The notes: generated by a model not told the origin, from the sequence alone. A stretch of 14,138 nt of DNA from Alphaproteobacteria bacterium (GCA_026400595.1 JAPLOT010000276.1:1-14138), one strand, 5' to 3'. Positions 1-7,105 are shown, counted from the stretch's first letter. Numbers and translations are program-made.

Positions 1-504
1 CGTCACGCAGAGGTAGGAGAACCTGCCACGGCAGCGATCGAGAAAGCGCAGGATGCTGTCGTTCGAGAGATGTTGCAGGACCTGCCGTACCGTGGCCACA
101 TCACCTGCGGGCAATTCATCGCGGGTGATGTCCAGCGTCCTGAAATCCACATCAAGATCGCCGAATTTCTCGCGGTTGAAGTCGATCAGCGGTCCCACCA
201 CATCGCAGGCGATGTAGTTCCGGCAATAGCGCCGCAGCACCGCCCCGATCCGGAAGTCGCCACAGCCGAGGTCGACGAGGTCGGGTTTGTCCGGCAAGGC
301 GCACAGGAACTGCGCCATGGCCTTGATGTAGGGTAGCACGATGTGCGGCGTGTAGGAGCCGCTGCCGGAGTAATATCTGGTTCGGTCCGAACGGCCCCAG
401 ACGCCATATTCATAGACTCGGCCGAAGACCGCCTCCGGATCGGCGCTTTCCTGCGGGATGGCCGCTTCTGCCGAGACTCCCGGCTGCTGATCGGCGTTGT
501 GCAA
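1..504 (-). CDS. SAM-dependent class I methyltransferase, 3' end outside window
   Basis: A reading frame of 168 codons runs off the left edge, so the C-terminus is missing. Residues 75-82 (DLVDLGCG) followed by DF form the glycine-rich SAM-binding motif I. The segment around residues 139-148 (VRQVLQHLSN) is typical of motif IV and the strand after it in Rossmann-fold methyltransferases. An N-terminal stretch with YEYGVWG and SGSGS (residues 31-50) matches a bacterial family that carries a WG...SGxGS signature before the SAM fold. I chose the TTG start at 504 because a perfect AAGGAGG lies 8 bases upstream; an in-frame ATG at 534-532 has its purine-rich stretch only 2 bases away. The methylated substrate is unknown. 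The gene is divergent from the large transporter fusion, with 161 bases between them. Family assignment is fairly sure; function beyond methyl transfer is not. Confidence 0.85.
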   Translation of the reverse strand, partial: MHNADQQPGVSAEAAIPQESADPEAVFGRVYEYGVWGRSDRTRYYSGSGSYTPHIVLPYIKAMAQFLCALPDKPDLVDLGCGDFRIGAVLRRYCRNYIACDVVGPLIDFNREKFGDLDVDFRTLDITRDELPAGDVATVRQVLQHLSNDSILRFLDRCRGRFSYLCVT

Positions 505-512
505 GTCTATGG

Positions 513-519
513 CCTCCTT
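513..519 (-). promoter_or_regulatory. Shine-Dalgarno site that selects a TTG start
   Basis: On the minus strand this reads AAGGAGG, a full anti-16S match, 8 bases before a TTG at 504-502. It decides the start of the methyltransferase in favour of TTG over the in-frame ATG ten codons upstream. Confidence 0.6.
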
Positions 520-593
520 CGTGCGAACCCGCATGATCCTTCGCCGCGCAGTGTTCAGCCAACCGGCCGAGGATGCAAGCCCGCAGGCGCCAC

Positions 594-622
594 TTGGCCG
601 CGCGGCCCTTCACCTGTTAGCA
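594..622 (+). promoter_or_regulatory. Possible sigma-70-type promoter for the transporter fusion
   Basis: TTGGCC (594-599) and TTAGCA (617-622) are separated by 17 bases and lie about 45 bases before the ATG at 666. Both hexamers match the consensus only partly, so this is a weak prediction. Confidence 0.25.
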
Positions 623-665
623 TCCGGTGGCCCGTCGCGCATGGGCAAGACGGGGGCAGACGTGC

Positions 666-3665
666 ATGGCTTTGGTTTCGGAGGCTGAGACGCAGGCGCG
701 CCGCCTGCCGATTCCGGGCACGCGTATCGGACATCTGGTACTCTGCGGCTTCCTGATCGCCACGGCCAACATCTTCGGCTCGTCGCTCGCGGCCGCCCGC
801 TTCCTGTCGACCCAGGGCGGGCAGGGCATCGCCACCTACTACATCGTCTTTGCGCTCATCTCCATTCCGGCCTGGGCAATCTACGCACGCTTCATCGACC
901 GCGGCAGCCGTGCCGTGCTGCTGCAGCGTTATCTCATCGTCATGACTGCCCTGACGACGCTGCTGATCGCCGCCAGCGGATTTGGCGGCTTGGTGGCGGA
1001 CTATGCCCTTTATGTCGGGATCAGCGTGCTCGAGCTGCTGCTTTTCAGCCTCTACATGGTGATGCTGACCGACTATCTGACGGCGCGCGAGATGTCGCGT
1101 TTCGCCACCCGCATCACCGTGTCGCTCTCGGCCGGCTCCATGGCTGGCGGCACGCTGGCCGGCCTGCTCGCCGACCACGTCGAACCCTTCTGGCTGCTCT
1201 TCGGCATGCCGCTGCTGCTGCTGGCCTGCCTCGTCCATCTCATGTGGCTGAGCCGCCGCTGGCCGCCGGCCGGCGAATGGACGGCGATGGGAGAAACCTC
1301 GGTGCTGGAGAGCCTGCGCGGCATCGGCCGCATCCTGTGCGGCGTCTCCATCGCGGTGCTGCTGTCGGCCGCGGTCTTCCTCAACATCGCCACCCAATGC
1401 GTCAGCGAATACATGGTCTTCGGCATCTATGCCGAGAGTTTCCCCGACGAGCAGGCGCTGGCCAGCTTCTTCGGCCTCATGAGCGGTGCGCTCAACCTCG
1501 CGGCCGTGCTCATCGGCCTGGGCCTCACCGAGCCGTTGATGAAGCGCCTCGGGGTGGCGCGCATGAACCTCTTCTTTCCCGTCTCTCTGGGCCTCAGCTT
1601 CGTGGCCATGATGGTGAGCCCCGTCCTCGCCGTCGCGATGTTTGCGCATGTGGTCTATGACGGCTTCTCCAACAATATCGACGCGCCGGTCATGGCGGTG
1701 AACTACAATGCCGTGCCGCAACGCTTCGTCGGGCAGGTGCGCGTCTTCAACGACAGCCTGATCTATCCCATCGCGCTCGCCGCATCGGGACTGGTGATCC
1801 TGCTGGTCGATCTCTACACGGGTTTCCTCGGCGTCGGCGTGCTGGGCATCCTGATGAGCCTTGCCTTCGTCGGCGTCGGCTGGGCGCTCGGCCGAAACTA
1901 TGTGCGCGGCCTCATCGGCATCCTGAAGGAGGGCTCGGTCAATCTCGACCGCGCCGGCTTCATGACCCACGAGGCGCCACGGGTGGCGGCGCGGCAGCAA
2001 TCGGAACTTCTGGACATGCTGAATGGCACCGACCGCACGGCGGCTGACGTCGCGCTGCGCATCGTGGCCAATGCCGATATCGCCCCCTTCATCGATGCCA
2101 TCGCCCGGCGTCTGGAACTGCCGGACGACCGGACCGTCACCATTCTTGCGCGTGCCGGGGGGCGCCACGCCCCGGCCCTGCTGGCGCTCTGGCCCAGCGC
2201 AGGGCCGCAGCTGCGTGAGCGGATCGCGGAGTACCTTGCCGCCGTGGGCCATGCCTTGCCCGCGGATGCCGGCAACACCGGCGTGATGGAAGCCCTGTCG
2301 CTCGCTGCGCGCCCCGGCGAGGCCGGCGCCGGCAACAGCCGTCTTGTGGAACTGGTCGCGTCATCCCCCGCCGCCGCCTCGGCCCTGTTGCCGGTCACGG
2401 CCGCCCGTGCCGACGCGCGCTTTGTGCCGGTGCTGGTCGCGATCGCGCTGCATCATCCGACCATGAAGGAGCGCACCCTCGAGGTTCTGGCCGGACTGCC
2501 ACTCGACCTGTCGCGGGATGCCGCCGTGCCGGATGACCTTGTCGAGGCTGAAATCGTTTCCCATGACGCCGCCCGGCGGGTGACCGGCTATCGCCTCGCA
2601 GCCCTGGCAGGCTGGCCCGCCGATCGCATCCTTCAGGGGCTGTCCGATCCGGATGTCCTGGTCCGGCGCGCCGCCGTCGATGCGCTTCAGGGCCGCGAGG
2701 AGTCCATCGAGAGCCTGCGCCCGCGCTTGCGCAGCGAGGCTCCGCGGGAGGCCACCGACATCCTCTTCGCCTATCTGCGCGACGAGGCCTTCCCGCGCAT
2801 CGCTGCCTATCGTGGCTGGCGCAAGTCACTGCCGTCGGGCAATGCCACCTGGATCCAGATTGCGCGCCTCGCCATGGCCGAAGCCGACCGCGCCGCCATC
2901 GATGAAGTGCTGGCGACGCTCGAGGCCCTGGGTCACGATCAGGCCGTCAAGTACATTCGCCGCTTCATCGGTGCGGGCGACGAGCGCATGCGTGCGCGTG
3001 CGGCCGAGGCCATCTCGGCCTTTGACGAGCGCAAGCTGGTCACCCCGCTGCTGCCGCTCCTTGACGAGCAGTCCGAAACCCGGCGCAAACGCCTGCCGCT
3101 GGCATCCGTGATCGCCCAGATGAAGACATCGTCCTCTCCCTGGCTGCGCCGCGCTGCAGCCCTAGCCAAGCCCGCCAAGCCGAAGGAGCCCGCCATGTCC
3201 GCTGCCGAAGAAGGATTGCTCGACCGCCTGCTGTTCCTGCGCAAGGTTCCGATCTTCGAAAGCTGCACGCTGGATGATCTCTATGCCATCCACCAGGTCA
3301 TGACGCGGGCCGACTTCGCCGATGGCGATCTCATCATGGAGGATGGCGCGCAGGGTGAGCAGCTTTTCGTGCTGCTGGAGGGAACTGCCAAGGTCGGCCG
3401 GAGGACGCCTTCGGGGTTTGTTGAGTATACGACGCTGTCGCCCGGCTCCACCTTTGGCGAAATGGCGCTCTTCGGTGACGGCATCCGCACCGCCGATGTG
3501 ATCGCCGTCGGGGCCGTCGCCTGCCTCGTGCTCGATCGCTCGCATTTCGAGGACCTGATCCGCCAGCAGCCGGGGATCCTCATGCAGATCTGCCGGTTAT
3601 TCGGCAGCCGCCTGCGGGCCGCAAACCGCGGCAGCGATGCGCTGCGCGCGGAGGTTCGCAGCTAG
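666..3665 (+). CDS. NTT/MFS-like membrane transporter fused to HEAT repeats and a cyclic-nucleotide-binding domain
   Basis: The protein has 999 residues from ATG 666; a GTG at 627 would add 13 residues. Residues about 20-415 are a chain of roughly ten to twelve hydrophobic helices. Motifs such as YYIVFALISIPAWAIYARF and RFVGQVRVFNDSLIYP resemble ATP/ADP-translocase-like (NTT) and MFS carriers. Residues about 420-840 are alpha-helical with HEAT character, clearest at LSDPDVLVRRAAVDALQG near residue 659. Residues about 850-980 form a CAP-type cyclic-nucleotide domain. Its phosphate cassette, FGEMALF then IRTA (residues 930-943), keeps Glu932, Arg941 and Thr942 where CAP has Glu72, Arg82 and Ser83, so ligand binding looks possible. 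From family knowledge, NTT-HEAT-cNMP fusions occur in free-living bacteria, but their transported substrate is not established. It is probably an inner-membrane protein with a cytoplasmic sensor. No operon partner is seen. Confidence 0.88.
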   Translation: MALVSEAETQARRLPIPGTRIGHLVLCGFLIATANIFGSSLAAARFLSTQGGQGIATYYIVFALISIPAWAIYARFIDRGSRAVLLQRYLIVMTALTTLLIAASGFGGLVADYALYVGISVLELLLFSLYMVMLTDYLTAREMSRFATRITVSLSAGSMAGGTLAGLLADHVEPFWLLFGMPLLLLACLVHLMWLSRRWPPAGEWTAMGETSVLESLRGIGRILCGVSIAVLLSAAVFLNIATQCVSEYMVFGIYAESFPDEQALASFFGLMSGALNLAAVLIGLGLTEPLMKRLGVARMNLFFPVSLGLSFVAMMVSPVLAVAMFAHVVYDGFSNNIDAPVMAVNYNAVPQRFVGQVRVFNDSLIYPIALAASGLVILLVDLYTGFLGVGVLGILMSLAFVGVGWALGRNYVRGLIGILKEGSVNLDRAGFMTHEAPRVAARQQSELLDMLNGTDRTAADVALRIVANADIAPFIDAIARRLELPDDRTVTILARAGGRHAPALLALWPSAGPQLRERIAEYLAAVGHALPADAGNTGVMEALSLAARPGEAGAGNSRLVELVASSPAAASALLPVTAARADARFVPVLVAIALHHPTMKERTLEVLAGLPLDLSRDAAVPDDLVEAEIVSHDAARRVTGYRLAALAGWPADRILQGLSDPDVLVRRAAVDALQGREESIESLRPRLRSEAPREATDILFAYLRDEAFPRIAAYRGWRKSLPSGNATWIQIARLAMAEADRAAIDEVLATLEALGHDQAVKYIRRFIGAGDERMRARAAEAISAFDERKLVTPLLPLLDEQSETRRKRLPLASVIAQMKTSSSPWLRRAAALAKPAKPKEPAMSAAEEGLLDRLLFLRKVPIFESCTLDDLYAIHQVMTRADFADGDLIMEDGAQGEQLFVLLEGTAKVGRRTPSGFVEYTTLSPGSTFGEMALFGDGIRTADVIAVGAVACLVLDRSHFEDLIRQQPGILMQICRLFGSRLRAANRGSDALRAEVRS

Positions 3666-4132
3666 GCGCCATTCACCCGGTTGCGATCCCAGCGGCCGAA
3701 CTCCGACATGATGCCGACCAGAACGCTGCCGGTCCAGCCGAAGGTGAAGAGCCCCGCCATCGCGATGATGGGGCCGATGAGCTGCCACGCCGGAGGAAGG
3801 TTGACCGTGTCATCGCCTAGCGTCGTGTAATTCTCCAGGACGAAGTAATAACTGTCGCGAAAGTTTGCGATGGCGCCGGTCAGGTAGATCGGCGATGCCC
3901 AGAGCAGCGTCTCGAAGAGATGCAGCAGCGCAAATGCGCCGATCACTGCGGCAAAGATGAGATTGACGTGCCAGTGCGGCGTTGTGGGTGTGGTCTTCGA
4001 CCAGCTTCTGCTGAATCGCTGGCTGATGGCGCGCACGCCCGCGCCATGCACGAAGATGTTCACGGTGAGAAACAGGATCCCGATGAACAGCTCGATGAAC
4101 GGATGGGGATTGACATAGGGTGGCTCGGGCAC
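3662..4132 (-). CDS. Small pore-loop ion-channel-like membrane protein with atypical filter
   Basis: The 156-residue protein has hydrophobic segments at about 11-34, 56-82 and 114-143. A re-entrant-looking pore segment (residues 93-113) sits before the last helix, as in the Ion_trans_2 two-helix potassium-channel fold. The filter region reads TTLGDD (103-108), followed by LPP and W. Related bacterial proteins usually have TTLGYGD there, so the Tyr-Gly of the potassium signature is replaced by Asp-Asp. The start is GTG with GAAAGGA 6 bases upstream (4145-4139). Its stop codon overlaps that of the convergent transporter gene. It lies downstream of wrbA but behind a strong hairpin, so it probably has its own promoter. 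Channel-like fold is likely; potassium selectivity is doubtful. Confidence 0.75.
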   Translation of the reverse strand: MPEPPYVNPHPFIELFIGILFLTVNIFVHGAGVRAISQRFSRSWSKTTPTTPHWHVNLIFAAVIGAFALLHLFETLLWASPIYLTGAIANFRDSYYFVLENYTTLGDDTVNLPPAWQLIGPIIAMAGLFTFGWTGSVLVGIMSEFGRWDRNRVNGA

Positions 4133-4192
4133 GGGCAGTCCTTTCGACAGGTTTGCCGGAGGCTAGCCCATCATTCCCGCAACCACAAAGCG

Positions 4193-4228
4193 CCGGACAC
4201 GGTGGCCCCGAAAGGCTGCCGTGTCCGG
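4193..4228 (-). terminator. Hairpin terminator downstream of wrbA
   Basis: Perfect 10-base arms CCGGACACGG (4193-4202) and CCGTGTCCGG (4219-4228) enclose a 16-base loop that can add a short inner GGCC/GGCT stem. It starts 7 bases past the wrbA stop. The following minus-strand bases contain only a short CTTTG, so it is a strong hairpin with a poor U tract. Confidence 0.6.
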
Positions 4229-4235
4229 AAGGCGT

Positions 4236-4835
4236 TTACTTCGCGAGCTTGGCTGCGATGGTGGCCACATGCTTGCCCTGGTAGCGTGCGCCGTCCAGTT
4301 CGTGCTGGGCCGGCTGGCGGCTGCCGTCGGTGCCGGTGATGGTGGATGCGCCATAGGGCGAACCGCCGCGAATCTCGTCGACGCCCGATTGGCCGGCCCA
4401 GGTATAGGGCAGGCCGACGACAACCATGCCGTGATGCATGATGGTGGGGATGAATCCGAGGATGGTTGATTCCTGTCCGCCATGCTGGGTGGCGGAGGAT
4501 GTCATGGCCGAACCGACCTTGCCGGCCAGGGCCTGCTTGGCCCAGAGGCCACCGGTCTGGTCCATGAAGTTCCGCATCTGGGCGGCCATGGTGCCATAGC
4601 GGGTGCCGCAGGCGAAGATGATGGCATCGTAGTTGGCGAGCTCCTCAGGCTTTGCGATGGGCGCCTTCTGATCGAGCTTGTAGTGGGCGGCCTTGGCGAC
4701 CTCGTCGGGAACCAGCTCCGGAACCCGCTTCACATCGACCTTTGCGCCCGCTTCCTTGGCGCCTTCCGCAGCCGCATAGGCCATCTGCTCCATGTGCCCC
4801 CAGGCGGAATAGTAGAGTACCAGTAGCTTTGTCAT
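4236..4835 (-). CDS. wrbA: WrbA, FMN-dependent NAD(P)H:quinone oxidoreductase
   Basis: WrbA is a cytoplasmic flavodoxin-like enzyme that reduces quinones by two electrons, limiting semiquinone and reactive-oxygen formation. The 199-residue length equals the family norm. The FMN phosphate loop is YYSAWGHME (8-16), GTRYGTMAAQMRNF (77-90) lines the flavin, and TSSATQHGGQE (112-122) and HHGMVVVGLPY (134-144) are diagnostic. The ATG at 4835 has AAGGA 5 bases upstream, and that site touches the stop of the upstream VOC gene. The intergenic distance is 9 bases, so the two genes form an operon. A hairpin ends the transcript. Nothing in the protein is unusual. Confidence 0.97.
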   Translation of the reverse strand: MTKLLVLYYSAWGHMEQMAYAAAEGAKEAGAKVDVKRVPELVPDEVAKAAHYKLDQKAPIAKPEELANYDAIIFACGTRYGTMAAQMRNFMDQTGGLWAKQALAGKVGSAMTSSATQHGGQESTILGFIPTIMHHGMVVVGLPYTWAGQSGVDEIRGGSPYGASTITGTDGSRQPAQHELDGARYQGKHVATIAAKLAK

Positions 4836-4844
4836 CTTGTTCCT

Positions 4845-5336
4845 TCAGTGCTTGGTGTTGATCAGGTCGTTGAGATCGAGGCGCCGGGTCACCATGGCCA
4901 GGCTTCCATCCGCGTTACGCGGCCACTGGTCTTCCGGTTTGTCCCAGTAGAGTTCGATTCCGTTCATGTCCGGATCGTGCAGGTAGAGCGCTTCCGACAC
5001 CCCGTGGTCGGAGGCGCCATCCAGCCCGATTCCCGCCGCGGCAAGCCGCTTCAGCGCATCGGCGAGGTCGGCGCGGGTGGGGTAGAGGATGGCGACATGA
5101 TAGAGGCCCGTGGTACCTGGCGGCGGTGGCGAGCCGCCCTCGCTCTCCCAGGTGTTGAGGCCGATGTGATGGTGATAGCCGCCGGCGGAGATGAAGGCGG
5201 CCTGCCGACCATACTGCTGTTGCAGCTCAAAGCCCAGGACGCCAACATAGAAATCCAGGGCCCTCTGGATGTCGGACACCTTGAGATGGACATGGCCGAT
5301 GCGGGTTCCGGCCGGAATGGGAAGGGCAGGCGTCAT
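4845..5336 (-). CDS. VOC (glyoxalase/extradiol dioxygenase) superfamily protein
   Basis: The 163-residue protein has two beta-alpha-beta-beta-beta modules, enough for one metal site. Candidate metal ligands are His15 or His17 (GHVHLKV), His80 (YHVAILYP) and Glu128 (GIELYWD), the usual His-His-Glu positions. DRALDFY-like text (QRALDFYVGVLGF, 24-36) and DPDMNGIELYW (121-131) are strong VOC signatures, closest to CatE-like proteins. It is the first gene of an operon with wrbA. That pairing suggests quinone, catechol or reactive-aldehyde detoxification, but the substrate is unknown. The ATG at 5336 has AAAGG 7 bases upstream. The promoter and operator candidates just upstream suggest regulated expression. 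Confidence 0.9.
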   Translation of the reverse strand: MTPALPIPAGTRIGHVHLKVSDIQRALDFYVGVLGFELQQQYGRQAAFISAGGYHHHIGLNTWESEGGSPPPPGTTGLYHVAILYPTRADLADALKRLAAAGIGLDGASDHGVSEALYLHDPDMNGIELYWDKPEDQWPRNADGSLAMVTRRLDLNDLINTKH

Positions 5337-5350
5337 GGAAGTGCCTTTGT

Positions 5351-5367
5351 GTAACGTAAAGTGTTAC
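5351..5367. promoter_or_regulatory. Inverted-repeat operator candidate for VOC-wrbA
   Basis: GTAAC (5351-5355) and GTTAC (5363-5367) are perfect inverted arms with a 7-base spacer. The element lies directly downstream of the predicted -10 box of the VOC-wrbA promoter, where a bound repressor would block initiation. The binding protein is not encoded in the window; HxlR, MarR or TetR types are all possible. Confidence 0.45.
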
Positions 5368-5368
5368 C

Positions 5369-5397
5369 GATATAGGTGCGGTACCTTGCATGTGCAA
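5369..5397 (-). promoter_or_regulatory. Sigma-70-type promoter of the VOC-wrbA operon
   Basis: On the minus strand, TTGCAC (5397-5392) and TATATC (5374-5369) are separated by exactly 17 bases, both near consensus. The start site would fall inside the GTAAC/GTTAC inverted repeat, giving a short leader before the ATG at 5336. Confidence 0.5.
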
Positions 5398-5398
5398 G
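5385..5398. repeat. Perfect 14-bp inverted repeat over the -35 box
   Basis: CTTGCA (5385-5390) and TGCAAG (5393-5398) are perfect inverted arms around TG. The element covers the predicted -35 hexamer of VOC-wrbA and lies in the gap shared with upp, so it may be a second regulator site. Chance occurrence cannot be excluded. Confidence 0.3.
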
Positions 5399-5503
5399 CC
5401 CTCTTTTCGGCCGGCCCGGGCCAAAACGGTGGACGACGGCGGTGCCGCCTTGAAATCGGCGGCGGGCTTCCGCAAAACGGAGCCGCACAGAAGGAATTCC
5501 ACC

Positions 5504-6151
5504 ATGGCCCAGTCCGATCTTCCCAAGAACCTGTTCGTGGTGAACCATCCGCTGATCCTTCACAAGCTGACGCTGATGCGTGACAAGTCCACGCCCTCGG
5601 CGGTGTTCCGGCAATTGCTGCGTGAAATCAGCTTGCTGCTGGCCTACGAAGTGGCGCGCGATCTGCCGATCACCACGCAGACCATCGAGACGCCCCTGGC
5701 CGAGATGGAAGCGCCCATCCTGAAGGGCAAGAAACTGGTCATCGTGTCGATCCTGCGGGCCGGCAACGGCCTGCTCGAAGGCATGCTGGACCTTATGCCT
5801 TCCGCCCGCATCGGCCATATCGGGCTCTACCGCGATCCCGAGACGCTGCAGCCCGTCGAATACTACCTGAAGGTGCCCGAGGACATTTCCGAGCGCCCGG
5901 TGATCGTGGTCGATCCCATGCTGGCGACCGGCAATTCGGTTTCCTATGCCATCAAGCGCCTCAAGGAAAAGGGGGCGAAGGATATCCGCCTCGTCTGCCT
6001 CCTGTCGGCGCCGGAAGGAATCCGCCAGGTCTGCGGCGCGCATCCCGATGTGAAGGTCTATACGGCCGCCGTCGACAGCCATCTCAATGACCACGGATAC
6101 ATCGTTCCGGGCCTGGGTGACGCCGGCGACCGCATGTTCGGTACCAAGTAG
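5504..6151 (+). CDS. upp: Uracil phosphoribosyltransferase
   Basis: The enzyme joins uracil to PRPP to give UMP in pyrimidine salvage, in the cytoplasm. The 215 residues fit the family (about 208-215). The PRPP loop VVDPMLATGNS is at 135-145, and the C-terminal uracil-binding segment GYIVPGLGDAGD (198-209) with MFGTK at the end is nearly identical to classical Upp. The N-terminal VNHPLILHKLTLMRD is also canonical. I chose ATG 5504 because AAGGA lies 8 bases before it and the family N-terminus starts there; the frame is open further upstream without homology. It is divergent from VOC-wrbA and appears to be a single gene. No convincing promoter was seen in the 167-base gap on this strand. Confidence 0.97.
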   Translation: MAQSDLPKNLFVVNHPLILHKLTLMRDKSTPSAVFRQLLREISLLLAYEVARDLPITTQTIETPLAEMEAPILKGKKLVIVSILRAGNGLLEGMLDLMPSARIGHIGLYRDPETLQPVEYYLKVPEDISERPVIVVDPMLATGNSVSYAIKRLKEKGAKDIRLVCLLSAPEGIRQVCGAHPDVKVYTAAVDSHLNDHGYIVPGLGDAGDRMFGTK

Positions 6152-6187
6152 AAAGCCTTAACCTCGCATTAGCCATCTTCCAATTGG

Positions 6188-6206
6188 AGTGGTTTCGGCA
6201 ACCACT
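6188..6206 (+). repeat. Small hairpin downstream of upp
   Basis: Perfect 7-base arms AGTGGTT and AACCACT enclose a TCGGC loop, 36 bases past the upp stop. No T-run follows, so it is at best a weak terminator or 3' stabilising element. The rest of the 112-base gap holds no clear promoter. Confidence 0.3.
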
Positions 6207-6263
6207 TGCAAACCATCCTGCCGCTACGGTCGGAGCCGGGACGTTTTTGGATTGGGATTTGGA

Positions 6264-7043
6264 ATGGCTCTTGCACTGCAGGCCGCCGCAGCTGCACCTC
6301 TGGTGCTTCGGCAGCGAGACGGTCGCCGTCCGCGCCTGTTGCTTGCCGAAGACTGCGATCCGGTCCGCATCGTGACGGCTGCCATGCTGAAGGGCATGGG
6401 CTGCGACGTGGATGCCGTGGTGCATGGCGAGGAAGCCGTCCGCTCCGCCTGTGTCCGGAGCTTCGACGTCATCGTGCTCGATATCGAGATGCCGATCATG
6501 GATGGCATCACGGCGGCACGCTCTATCCGCAATCTGTGCGGCGCCGTCAGCGCGACGCCGATCATGGCGCTGTCGGCCTTCCTGGCCGATGCCATGCAGC
6601 AGGCAAGCTGGAGCGACACCTTCGACATCGCGCTGCCCAAGCCCGCCAATCGCAACGAACTGCACACCGCCGTCCAGGCGGCGCTTGACTGGCGCCCGCG
6701 GGTGGCGGCCGATGGCGAGGCGCTCCTGATCAATCTGCAGCAGATGTCCGATCTGTCGGCCGGCCTGTCGGCCAGCGTCTTCCGCGAACTGCTCAACATG
6801 GCCTGCCGCGACATCGAGGTCTGCGCCAATCAGCTGACGCACCTCCAGAAGTCGGCCATCCGCGGCGCCGATCACGTCTATGTGCAGAAGCTGATGGCGC
6901 TGGGCCAAAGCTTCGCCGCACCACGCCTGTCGCAGGCGGCCGAGCGTGTCGCGGCCGCCGGCAGTCTCGCCAGCCGTCCGCAGATGATTGCTGGTCTGAT
7001 TGTCACCGCGGCCGCCACAGCGGAGGCCCTGCGGGCGCACTGA
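6264..7043 (+). CDS. Response-regulator receiver protein with a degenerate Hpt-like C-terminal domain
   Basis: From ATG 6264 the protein has 259 residues. Residues about 24-142 are a complete receiver domain: acidic pair Glu29-Asp30 (LLLAEDCDP), phospho-acceptor Asp73 (VLDIEMPIMDG), Ser104 (ALSAF) and Lys126 (LPKP). Residues about 160-245 are alpha-helical. Their QKLMALGQSFAAPRL segment can be laid on the Hpt motif HxLKGxxxxxGxxxL, with Gln208 where the phosphorylated His would be and Met-Ala where Lys-Gly would be. No DNA-binding or enzymatic output domain is visible. This suggests a phosphorylation-controlled partner-binding protein rather than a transcription factor. An upstream GTG at 6189 in the same frame lacks a properly spaced ribosome site. 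No histidine kinase lies nearby. The receiver call is firm; the Hpt resemblance is my own reading. Confidence 0.85.
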   Translation: MALALQAAAAAPLVLRQRDGRRPRLLLAEDCDPVRIVTAAMLKGMGCDVDAVVHGEEAVRSACVRSFDVIVLDIEMPIMDGITAARSIRNLCGAVSATPIMALSAFLADAMQQASWSDTFDIALPKPANRNELHTAVQAALDWRPRVAADGEALLINLQQMSDLSAGLSASVFRELLNMACRDIEVCANQLTHLQKSAIRGADHVYVQKLMALGQSFAAPRLSQAAERVAAAGSLASRPQMIAGLIVTAAATAEALRAH

Positions 7044-7058
7044 CAGTTCCCATCGAAA

Positions 7059-7082
7059 AGGGGCGGAGAATCCTCCGCCCCT
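7059..7082 (-). terminator. Bidirectional intrinsic terminator
   Basis: Perfect 10-bp arms AGGGGCGGAG (7059-7068) and CTCCGCCCCT (7073-7082) enclose a 4-base loop between two convergent genes. On the minus strand the stem runs into TTTTCG, so it suits the sugar transporter operon best. On the plus strand the T tract after the receiver gene is poor. Confidence 0.75.
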
Positions 7083-7105
7083 CTCAATTCGATCTTTCCT
7101 GTCGA

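Noticed and set aside
555..2252. 565-codon open frame on the minus strand within the transporter fusion
   Set aside because: Its composition is His/Asp/Gln/Arg-rich without hydrophobic pattern, typical of an antisense shadow; the plus-strand frame has clear domains.
3453..3500. Asp944 in the cyclic-nucleotide cassette as a possible inactivating change
   Set aside because: Laid on CAP, the phosphate-contact pair Arg82-Ser83 corresponds to Arg941-Thr942, both suitable; Asp944 is not at a key contact.
5390..5503. N-terminal extension of upp in the same frame
   Set aside because: The family N-terminus begins at the ATG at 5504, which has a good ribosome site; the upstream segment has no homology and includes the divergent promoter region.
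6206..6256. T-run GTTTTTGG after a GC-rich stretch before the receiver gene, as a upp terminator
   Set aside because: Only 3-4 base pairs can form immediately before the T-run, so no stable hairpin is supported.
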